This document shows positions 1 through 5,231 of a stretch of 8,098 nt of DNA, piece by piece (the first letter of the stretch is position 1; each line of letters opens with the position of its first letter). The notes under the pieces are model-generated. The model saw only the letters and a program-made list of their open reading frames with translations. It made no database searches and was not told where the DNA came from. The DNA is from Desulfobacterales bacterium (GTDB lineage Bacteria > Desulfobacterota > Desulfobacteria > Desulfobacterales > DAOWNP01), in assembly GCA_030149595.1 (NCBI GenBank), contig JASFBI010000062.1, forward strand, positions 1-8,098. Reading direction: 5' to 3'. The translations under genes and the position numbers were made by a program.

Positions 1-2
1 AA

Positions 3-392
3 TTGGAAAAAGATAACTACTACAAGCAGGAAGGAAAGTGGAAGCATTGGGAGAAACACAAGACACTATATGTGAAAGATGCAAAGAAGGAATTTCAAAA
101 AACATTATTTCTAAAAATCAAAGGAGAGATACATCCAGATGATTTGATGTCACGTCAAACTGGATATTGGATCATAGCTAAAAATAAACAGAACAAAATA
201 AAACAAGTTGTTGTAGTACATAACGGTGTTATATATAGGATTTTCAAGAATATCAAATGGACAAAATGGGAAAATGATGAAAGAAAGGTCGGGTTTAAAG
301 GAGAAGAATTCGATGCCGGAGATATGGTTGGAACAATTATTGAAAACTGGAAATTCCAATCTACAAAAACATATTCAAATGATGTGTATTAA
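3..392 (+). CDS. Unrecognised lysine-rich protein, possibly 5'-truncated
   Basis: The frame is open from the left edge, so the TTG at position 3 may be internal and the true start may lie outside the window. No ribosome binding site can be checked. The visible product is about 129 residues, hydrophilic and rich in Lys, Trp and Tyr, with no signal peptide or membrane segment. A central beta-rich stretch (about residues 55-85, around GYWIIAKNK and VVVVHNGVIYRIF) suggests a small globular soluble domain. I recognise no family and assign no function. The A-rich codon use differs from the more balanced ettA. The stop is followed after only three bases by an attC-like hairpin, so this could be an integron gene cassette; that is an inference. 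Confidence 0.55.
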   Translation: MEKDNYYKQEGKWKHWEKHKTLYVKDAKKEFQKTLFLKIKGEIHPDDLMSRQTGYWIIAKNKQNKIKQVVVVHNGVIYRIFKNIKWTKWENDERKVGFKGEEFDAGDMVGTIIENWKFQSTKTYSNDVY

Positions 393-395
393 AAA

Positions 396-456
396 ATATA
401 ACGAATAAGGATAGATTGTGTGAGGAACGAACCACGATCTTATCCGATTGTTGAAC
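396..456 (+). other. attC-like imperfect hairpin after the first ORF
   Basis: The 61-bp stretch begins ATATAAC and ends GTTGAAC. The end matches the attC R' consensus GTTRRRY exactly; the start matches RYYYAAC with one mismatch. TAAC (399-402) can pair with GTTG (450-453). Inside is a 12-bp stem: 409-413 with 441-445 and 414-420 with 433-439, one bulged T at 440, one G-T wobble and a 12-nt loop. Size and closeness to the preceding stop codon fit a short integron attC. Against this, the bulge lies on the L' side, the second box pair is not clear, and no second attC or integrase is in view. It lacks a T tract, so it is not an ordinary intrinsic terminator. Confidence 0.3.
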
Positions 457-951
457 AAGCCCTGTATTACGATTTGATCTTAATATAAGCAAATATCTTT
501 TTGAAATATGGAGGGAGTACAAAAATCTGTTAGAAGCTTACTTTTTGCAAGGCGTACCAGTGCATTAACCTGTAAGCAGGTTTTAAAAATCACACTGTTT
601 CATAAAATTGCTATTTCCTTATTTTAAAATTAACTGCTGTTTTAACCTTAAGTTCTCCAAAAGCGGGGGATACGACAATTTTTGTCTCATGCACTGTTGA
701 TATTGTTACATAAACAGCAAACAAGGTTAAAGTACATTATTGTTTCGCATAAGCAGTTGTAGAATTGTAATCTGTCTGTTTTTTTGTGTTGGAAAATTAA
801 TTTTGGTTACTGGGATATAACAGAGTATGTCTCTGTTTAAAATATTTTTGTTTTGACTTTGAAAAAAAGTTTATTTTGTAACAGTCTGTCCATGGTTGTT
901 AGTTTCGGGAAAATTTATCCTTAAAAGTTGAGTGATAAAAGAATACATTTT
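457..951. other. Long non-coding stretch with small inverted repeats
   Basis: No convincing gene is present on either strand, and no tRNA or known RNA is recognised. The stretch is AT-rich and contains several short hairpins: AACCTG/CAGGTT with a 4-nt loop at 567-582, GACAA/TTGTC at 674-686, and two interleaved complementary pairs (GCTGTT 636-641 with AACAGC 713-718; TTTAACCTT 641-649 with AAGGTTAAA 723-731). An isolated GGAGGGAG at 510-517 has no usable start codon at proper spacing. The stretch may hold the ettA leader or decayed sequence between the first ORF and the core gene. Confidence 0.5.
853..882 (+). promoter_or_regulatory. Weak candidate promoter for ettA
   Basis: TTGACT at 853-858 is a good -35-like hexamer. 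With an 18-nt spacer it is followed by TGTAAC at 877-882, which matches the -10 consensus at four of six positions. It would give a leader of about 100 nt before the GTG start. AT-rich sequence yields such matches by chance, so this is only a candidate. Confidence 0.25.
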
Positions 952-974
952 ATGGAAAATGAATGTTTTTATAT

Positions 975-980
975 GGGAGA
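975..980 (+). promoter_or_regulatory. Ribosome binding site that selects the ettA GTG start
   Basis: GGGAGA at 975-980 stands nine bases before GTG 990-992. No comparable purine-rich site precedes the in-frame ATG at 963. The GTG start also matches where EttA proteins normally begin, a few residues before the aromatic-Met segment that opens the first ABC domain. Confidence 0.6.
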
Positions 981-989
981 TTGCAAGTT

Positions 990-2669
990 GTGAGTAATGA
1001 GAATAACAAGATCATTTATTCTATGGTCAGTGTGAGTAAGTTTTATAACAAAAAGCCGGTATTAAAGGATATATCGTTATCTTATTTTTATGGTGCCAAA
1101 ATTGGTGTTCTTGGGTTAAACGGTTCTGGGAAAAGTTCTCTTCTGCGTATTCTGGCAGGGGCAGATAAGGATTTTAATGGTGAAACAATTCTTTCCAAGG
1201 GCTATTCTATAGGTTACCTGGAACAGGAACCGGTTCTTAATCTTGAAAGTACTGTGCGGGAAGTTGTAGAGGAAGGTGCAAGGGAGGTGGTTGATCTGCT
1301 CAGGGAGTTTGAAGAGATCAACATGAAGTTTGCCGAACCCATGAATGATGATGAGATGGATAAACTTATTGATCGTCAGGGACAGGTACAGGAGCTGCTG
1401 GAAAATCTTGATGGCTGGGATTTGGATGCCAGGCTGGAAATGGCAATGAATGCTCTTTGCTGCCCTCCGCCAGATAAAAAGATCAAGATACTGTCCGGTG
1501 GTGAAAAACGGCGTGTGGCTCTGTGCCGGCTGTTGCTGCAAAAGCCAGATATTCTCCTGCTGGATGAGCCAACAAATCATCTTGATGCTGCAACGGTTGC
1601 CTGGCTTGAACATCACCTGCAAAATTATTCAGGGACAATTATAGCTGTTACCCATGATCGTTATTTTCTTGATAATGTGGCAGGCTGGATTCTTGAGCTG
1701 GATCGTGGCCATGGAATACCATGGAAAGGGAATTATTCAAGCTGGCTTGAGCAAAAGCATGCTCGTCTAAGGAGTGAAGAAAAAACCGAAAGTACAAGGC
1801 AAAAGACTCTTCAGCGTGAACTTGAGTGGATACGTATGAGTCCCAAGGGGAGGCGTACAAAAAGCCAGGCCCGTATTAATGCCTATGAAAACCTTCAGAC
1901 AGAAGAGAGGGAGATGGCTGAAAAAAAACTTGAACTCTATATCCCTCCGGGGCCGAGGTTGGGAAATCAGGTCATTGATTTTGAAAAAGTTAATAAGGCC
2001 TTTGAAGATCGTATTTTAATTAATAATATGAGTTTTAAACTTCCTCCTGGAGGTATAATAGGTGTTGTAGGGCCTAATGGGGCTGGTAAAACGACTCTTT
2101 TCAGGATGATTACAGGTATAGATATGCCTGATGGAGGAAATCTTAAAATAGGAGATACAGTAAAACTTTCATATCTTGATCAAACCCGTGAACTTGATTT
2201 TAATAAAAGCATATGGGAAGAGATTTCCGGTGGAAATGATCAGCTTGATATTGGGGGCAGAATGGTTAATTCCCGTGCCTATGTTGCCCGGTTTAATTTT
2301 TCAGGATCTGACCAGCAGAAAAAAATAGAAACACTCTCAGGAGGACAGTTAAACAGGGTACATCTGGCTAAGATGCTCAAGGAAGAGGGGAATGTTATTC
2401 TTCTCGATGAGCCTACCAATGATCTTGATGTGAATACTTTAAGGGCTCTGGAAGAGGCTTTGGAAAATTTTGGGGGTTGTGCTGTGGTGATTAGTCATGA
2501 TCGCTGGTTTTTAGACCGCATAGCAACTCATATTCTTGCTTTTGAAGGAGAAGGGCAGGTATTTTTTTTCAATGGCAACTGGACAGAGTACGAGGATGAT
2601 CGTAAAAAGCGGCTTGGTGTGGATTCTTTTATATCCGGTCGTGTTAAGTATCGTCAGTTGACCAGATGA
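990..2669 (+). CDS. ettA: EttA, energy-dependent translational throttle ABC-F protein
   Basis: This is a soluble ABC-F ATPase that, in the characterised E. coli family member, binds the ribosomal E site and gates entry into elongation according to ATP/ADP. From the GTG start it has 559 residues, close to E. coli EttA (555). Two ABC domains are complete: Walker A GLNGSGKS at 42-49 and GPNGAGKTT at 361-369; signatures LSGGE at 168-172 and LSGGQ at 449-453; Walker B with catalytic Glu in LLLDEPTNHLD (E193) and ILLDEPTNDLD (E474); His switches at 222 and 503. The EttA-type arm insertion lies near 85-150 and the P-site tRNA interaction linker near 235-320. The C-terminal Lys/Arg-rich tail resembles that of E. 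coli EttA. It has no membrane segments, so it is not a transporter. An in-frame ATG at 963 would add nine poorly supported residues. A 13-codon ORF (952-993) ends overlapping this start as GTGA. Confidence 0.95.
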   Translation: MSNENNKIIYSMVSVSKFYNKKPVLKDISLSYFYGAKIGVLGLNGSGKSSLLRILAGADKDFNGETILSKGYSIGYLEQEPVLNLESTVREVVEEGAREVVDLLREFEEINMKFAEPMNDDEMDKLIDRQGQVQELLENLDGWDLDARLEMAMNALCCPPPDKKIKILSGGEKRRVALCRLLLQKPDILLLDEPTNHLDAATVAWLEHHLQNYSGTIIAVTHDRYFLDNVAGWILELDRGHGIPWKGNYSSWLEQKHARLRSEEKTESTRQKTLQRELEWIRMSPKGRRTKSQARINAYENLQTEEREMAEKKLELYIPPGPRLGNQVIDFEKVNKAFEDRILINNMSFKLPPGGIIGVVGPNGAGKTTLFRMITGIDMPDGGNLKIGDTVKLSYLDQTRELDFNKSIWEEISGGNDQLDIGGRMVNSRAYVARFNFSGSDQQKKIETLSGGQLNRVHLAKMLKEEGNVILLDEPTNDLDVNTLRALEEALENFGGCAVVISHDRWFLDRIATHILAFEGEGQVFFFNGNWTEYEDDRKKRLGVDSFISGRVKYRQLTR

Positions 2670-2728
2670 TTATTTCATTGGATTTTTAATTTTGTGAAAG
2701 CCTGTCTAATTTAAATAATTTTATCTTA

Positions 2729-2812
2729 TATAACATACATGGCAGATTTATCTGCCACAACAAAAATAGAAACTCTCATGATTACGGTTTGTTGGACGGA
2801 GTTTCATATAAA
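2729..2812 (+). repeat. Dispersed structured repeat, copy A
   Basis: This 84-nt segment matches 7608-7691 in the same orientation; by eye 78 of 84 positions are identical with no gaps. It has two potential hairpins: TGGCAGA/TCTGCCA with loop TTTA (2740-2757, perfect), and GAAACTCT (2769-2776) with GGAGTTTC (2798-2805, eight pairs including one wobble). It lies 59 nt after the ettA stop and just before the palindromic terminator. I recognise no named family; it could be a REP/MITE-like element or a 3'-UTR RNA structure. Confidence 0.8.
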
Positions 2813-2828
2813 GAAATAAGAGTATTCG

Positions 2829-2870
2829 TTAAAAAGGTACAGTTTTTTTAAAAAAACTGTACCTTTTTAA
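2829..2870. terminator. Perfect 42-nt palindrome, bidirectional terminator
   Basis: The two 21-nt arms (2829-2849 and 2850-2870) are exact reverse complements with no spacer; the core is GGTACAG/CTGTACC flanked by A and T tracts. On either strand it can form a stable hairpin with a TTAA turn and a T-rich 3' side. It lies between the convergent ettA and rlmL-type genes, 20 bp from the rlmL stop, which is the expected place for one terminator serving both genes. Confidence 0.85.
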
Positions 2871-2889
2871 AAATTGGGACAGGGTGGGT

Positions 2890-4038
2890 TTAAAACATTT
2901 CATACTTTACAAGTCTTCCATCTAATCCTGCATTTTTTAATGGCTTTTTCCATGTTGCTTTAAGGCCTATCTTTTTTATCATATCCCTGTTTCCAAAAAA
3001 GAGATAGACATCGGATCCCTTGCATTTTTGCTTTAAAAAGTCACCGAGGTCTTTATAAAAAGAGTCTATTCCCTCGTCGTTCTTTAGCCTTATACCATAT
3101 GGAGGGTTAGAAATAATTACACTGTTTTCAATGCCAGGTATTTCATCTATGTTTTTTTCAGAGATATCTATACTATTACCACCTGGAAGGCAGTGGCAAT
3201 TGACAGTGGCTGCATTTACTGCATATTTTTCTTTGTCACTGCCTCTGATTAATTCTTTTGGTAATGGGCGTATTTTTTTGTCTGACTGGGCTTTAATTTT
3301 TCCCCAGAGTTTATCATCAAAATCCGGTAAAAAACTGAAGCCAAACTTGTCTCTCAGAAAGCCGGCTGGAATAGAACAGGCATGCCCCATTGCTTCGCAA
3401 AGAATCGTTCCAGAGCCGCACATGGGGTCATAGAGCGGCTGTTTCCCATCCCACTCTGACAGTGTTATAATAGCAGCAGCAAGGGTTTCCTGCATGGGGG
3501 CTTTAACAGTTTTTTGTCTGTATCCACGGCGGTGCAGGGAGCCTCCCGATGTATCAAAGCTGATTGTTGCCTGTTTTTTTTCAATGTGAAGGTTTAACCA
3601 TATGTCAGGAGATTGTCCATCCACATTTGGTCTGCTGCCGTATTTATCCCTGAAAAGATCAACCACAGCGTCTTTTAAACATAATGCTGCAAATTTGGAA
3701 TGTCTTATATTATCGTTTCCTGAAACATTGGCATAAACTGCAAAGGTGTTTTTAAGTGAAAAAAAAGTTGTCCAGTCAATTGATTTGCCGGCACGATAGA
3801 GGTCATTTCTGTTTTGGCAGGTAAAAGTTATCAGTGGTGCCAAAACCCTTGTGAGAAGCCGGGCATTATAATTTATCCTGTAAAGACCTGCCTGGTCTGC
3901 TGAAAAATGGATTCCACGAAATTCGTTTTTCAGTTGTGTTGCGCCAAGTGATTTAAGCTCTTTTTCAGCAATATTTTCAAATTCCCTTGGGATTTGAGCA
4001 AAATAGCGCTTGTTTTTTTGATACAAAAATAAACTCAT
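2890..4038 (-). CDS. rlmL: RlmL-type THUMP-domain rRNA guanine-N2 methyltransferase
   Basis: This is a predicted SAM-dependent RNA methyltransferase of the UPF0020/RlmL family, which methylates the N2 of a guanine in 23S rRNA (G2445 in E. coli numbering). The 382 residues contain an N-terminal ferredoxin-like/THUMP RNA-binding region (about 10-155), then a Rossmann methyltransferase with SAM motif I DPMCGSGT at 204-211, an acidic GSD at 266-268 and catalytic NPPYG at 311-315. It matches only the first half of the fused E. coli RlmKL (702 aa) and has the length of single-domain homologues such as B. subtilis YpsC. The exact target base is inferred. ATG 4038 is the earliest possible start, since a TAA lies directly upstream in frame. 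AGGAG at 4051-4055 is 12 nt away, a rather long spacing. It is transcribed towards ettA and probably has its own promoter near 4164-4191. Confidence 0.88.
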   Translation of the reverse strand: MSLFLYQKNKRYFAQIPREFENIAEKELKSLGATQLKNEFRGIHFSADQAGLYRINYNARLLTRVLAPLITFTCQNRNDLYRAGKSIDWTTFFSLKNTFAVYANVSGNDNIRHSKFAALCLKDAVVDLFRDKYGSRPNVDGQSPDIWLNLHIEKKQATISFDTSGGSLHRRGYRQKTVKAPMQETLAAAIITLSEWDGKQPLYDPMCGSGTILCEAMGHACSIPAGFLRDKFGFSFLPDFDDKLWGKIKAQSDKKIRPLPKELIRGSDKEKYAVNAATVNCHCLPGGNSIDISEKNIDEIPGIENSVIISNPPYGIRLKNDEGIDSFYKDLGDFLKQKCKGSDVYLFFGNRDMIKKIGLKATWKKPLKNAGLDGRLVKYEMF

Positions 4039-4163
4039 TTAAAAGCCATTCTCCTGTTTTTTTGTAATTGTTCATATGTTTGATGTGTATTGCTTCTGAA
4101 TTTTATGATTTTGTTACTGCCATAATTTAGGCAGATAATTTTTTGATAATATATCATGGAATG

Positions 4164-4191
4164 ATTATACAACAAATTATATATTTGACCA
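4164..4191 (-). promoter_or_regulatory. Candidate promoter for the rlmL-type gene
   Basis: Read on the minus strand, TGGTCA (4191-4186, four of six -35 matches) is followed after 16 nt by a perfect TATAAT -10 box (4169-4164). Transcription would begin near 4157, leaving a leader of about 120 nt before the ATG at 4038. The exact -10 box makes this one of the better promoter candidates in the window. Confidence 0.45.
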
Positions 4192-4258
4192 GCTTTCTGG
4201 AATTTATTTTGCTCTGCTGGTATTAGTATCTTAAACTGTAAATGGACAGAGGAGTGTA

Positions 4259-4277
4259 TGTTCTAATCTAAAGAACA
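4259..4277. repeat. TGTTCT-N7-AGAACA inverted repeat
   Basis: There are two exact 6-bp arms with a 7-nt spacer, in a spacer with no gene. The symmetric form fits a dimeric regulator's operator, but it lies about 70 bp upstream of the candidate rlmL -35 box and no regulator is identified. It could be chance. Confidence 0.35.
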
Positions 4278-4388
4278 GACTGTAGTATGCAGTTAGAGGT
4301 GTATGAGACATGAGTCTTCTTGGACATTATAAATGTTGAGCTGAAAACAACATAAATGGAGAGGGGAAAATAATTAAATTTTAAGATA

Positions 4389-4835
4389 TTACTCTTTGTC
4401 TGAGCAAAAATCAATAAACTCCTGTATCCAGTTAGAATCGGTTCCTGGATGTTTATCAATAAAAGCGATGAACTTTAAAAGCATATCAACGGTTGATTTG
4501 TCCATGGCATGCTCCATGCGGCAAGCTATGGCATCAGCTTTTTTTTCTTCAACCTGTAATACCCGAAACAGGAAATCTTTAATTATTATATGGCGTCTTT
4601 TAATTTCCCTGGCAATTTTTTCTCCTTTTTTGGTTAGTGTAATAAATCCGTATGGCTCGTAATTGACCAGTTTTTTCCGGGATAACTTTTTAAGCATTCC
4701 TGTTATAGAGCCCCTTTGAATATTTAACTTTTTTGCTATCTCTTTTGATCTGGCAACTTTTTGTGTATTTTGTAAATTTAAAATAACTTCAAGATAGTCT
4801 TCTGAATTTTCTGAAAGTTTATTTTTCCCATCCAT
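4389..4835 (-). CDS. DtxR/MntR-family metal-dependent repressor, likely iron-responsive
   Basis: A cytoplasmic transcription factor of 148 residues. An N-terminal winged helix (about 8-72; recognition region near RGSITGMLKKL) is followed by the helical metal-binding dimerisation domain (about 73-145). It lacks the C-terminal SH3-like domain of DtxR/IdeR, so its length is MntR-like. By alignment to the family from memory, predicted ligands are D13 and E16 (matching MntR D8 and E11), H82, C105, E108 and H109. C105 sits where MntR has E99 and DtxR has C102 (ACRMEH). It diverges from feoAB across 159 bp containing paired operator-like sites, which points to iron-dependent repression of feoAB and of itself. 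AGGAG at 4842-4846 lies six bases before the ATG. A manganese role remains possible. Confidence 0.9.
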   Translation of the reverse strand: MDGKNKLSENSEDYLEVILNLQNTQKVARSKEIAKKLNIQRGSITGMLKKLSRKKLVNYEPYGFITLTKKGEKIAREIKRRHIIIKDFLFRVLQVEEKKADAIACRMEHAMDKSTVDMLLKFIAFIDKHPGTDSNWIQEFIDFCSDKE

Positions 4836-4867
4836 ATAAATCTCCTTTTTTAAAAATATTATTTATG

Positions 4868-4895
4868 ATTATGTCTTTAGTATATATTAAGTCAA
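4868..4895 (-). promoter_or_regulatory. Candidate promoter of the metal regulator gene
   Basis: On the minus strand TTGACT (4895-4890) and CATAAT (4873-4868) are separated by 16 nt; each matches its sigma70 consensus at five of six positions. The spacer contains operator-like site 1, which fits autoregulation. Transcription would start near 4861, about 26 nt before the ATG. Confidence 0.5.
4877..4890. promoter_or_regulatory. Operator-like site 1 (regulator side)
   Basis: TTAGTATATATTAA is a 14-bp near-palindrome with six of seven symmetric pairs. It resembles site 2 (TTAGGTATATATAA, 4946-4957 core) and recalls the TTAGG...CCTAA style of DtxR-family boxes. It lies within the predicted regulator promoter, so bound repressor would block RNA polymerase. 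Confidence 0.4.
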
Positions 4896-4928
4896 TCAAA
4901 ATATTAAAATGAACGACTTAGTTTTACC

Positions 4929-4957
4929 TTGATATAAATAAAAGTTAGGTATATATA
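4929..4957 (+). promoter_or_regulatory. Candidate feoAB promoter
   Basis: TTGATA (4929-4934) and TATATA (4952-4957) are separated by exactly 17 nt. Transcription would start near 4964, leaving a leader of about 30 nt before feoA. The spacer and -10 box are covered by the inverted repeat at 4936-4967. Confidence 0.5.
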
Positions 4958-4967
4958 ACTTTTATTT
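4936..4967. promoter_or_regulatory. Operator-like site 2, perfect 12-bp inverted repeat over the feoA promoter
   Basis: AAATAAAAGTTA (4936-4947) and TAACTTTTATTT (4956-4967) are exact reverse complements around an 8-nt spacer GGTATATA. The TTAGG at the inner edge of the left arm is typical of DtxR-family operators. Since it covers the predicted -10 box, it is best explained as the binding site of the divergent regulator. T residues follow it, but much of it lies upstream of the predicted transcript start, so a terminator is less likely. Confidence 0.55.
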
Positions 4968-4994
4968 TTTAAAACTTTATTCAGGGGTGATGTA

Positions 4995-5228
4995 ATGGTA
5001 AAAATAAATATGCGGCAAATGAAGGTAAATCAAACTGGTGTTATATCAGATGTAAAAGCAAAAGGAGAACTAGGCAGAAGGATTAGAGATCTGGGGATTG
5101 TTAAAAAAGCTAAAATAAAAATACAGGGAAGAGCTCCTCTAAAAGATCCTGTCTCTTTGAAAATTATGGGTTTTACAATTATTCTTCGAAACAGTGAGGC
5201 AGACTATATAGATGTGGAGGTTAATTAA
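4995..5228 (+). CDS. feoA: FeoA, small SH3-like partner of ferrous iron transporter
   Basis: A 77-residue cytoplasmic protein with the FeoA SH3-like fold pattern: GVISDVKAKGELGRRIRDLGI followed by a basic strand, a DPVSLKIMGFTIILR segment and a final acidic strand. In the family FeoA is needed for full FeoB-mediated Fe(II) uptake and is thought to bind FeoB or tune its GTPase. The length matches typical FeoA (about 75-85 aa). AGGGGTGA at 4983-4990 lies four bases before the ATG; the ATG at 4990 hits a stop at once and is excluded. Three bases separate its stop from feoB, and the feoB ribosome site GGAGG lies within its last codons, so the two are co-transcribed and probably translationally linked. 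Confidence 0.95.
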   Translation: MVKINMRQMKVNQTGVISDVKAKGELGRRIRDLGIVKKAKIKIQGRAPLKDPVSLKIMGFTIILRNSEADYIDVEVN

Positions 5229-5231
5229 AAA

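Larger units (their letters stand above)
4039..4388. other. Spacer between the metal regulator and the rlmL-type gene
   Basis: No gene is supported here. On the minus strand it should carry the 3' end of the regulator transcript and the promoter and leader of the methyltransferase gene. Small inverted repeats include ATGTTG/CAACAT at 4333-4353 (a weak terminator-like hairpin after the regulator, with few T residues), TGTTCT/AGAACA at 4259-4277, and CTGCC/GGCAG at 4117-4134. The last is followed on the plus strand by six T residues but has only five pairs. Confidence 0.5.

Noticed and set aside
508..627. 39-codon ORF in the spacer before ettA
   Set aside because: It has no ribosome binding site before its ATG and no recognisable protein features; in AT-rich spacer this length is expected by chance.
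963..989. Upstream ATG as ettA start
   Set aside because: No suitable ribosome site precedes it, and the nine extra residues have no counterpart in EttA; GTG 990 has GGGAGA at good spacing.
4047..4049. ATG of a four-codon frame overlapping the rlmL-type start (ATGA)
   Set aside because: The AGGAG is only one base from this ATG, too close to be used, so the overlap is probably accidental.
4117..4144. CTGCC/GGCAG hairpin followed by six T residues on the plus strand
   Set aside because: Only five pairs with an 8-nt loop, and no plus-strand gene reads into it, so it is not supported as a terminator.
4245..4253. TGGACAGAG shared with repeat copy B, suggesting a third degenerate repeat
   Set aside because: The match is only nine bases and the flanking hairpins are absent.
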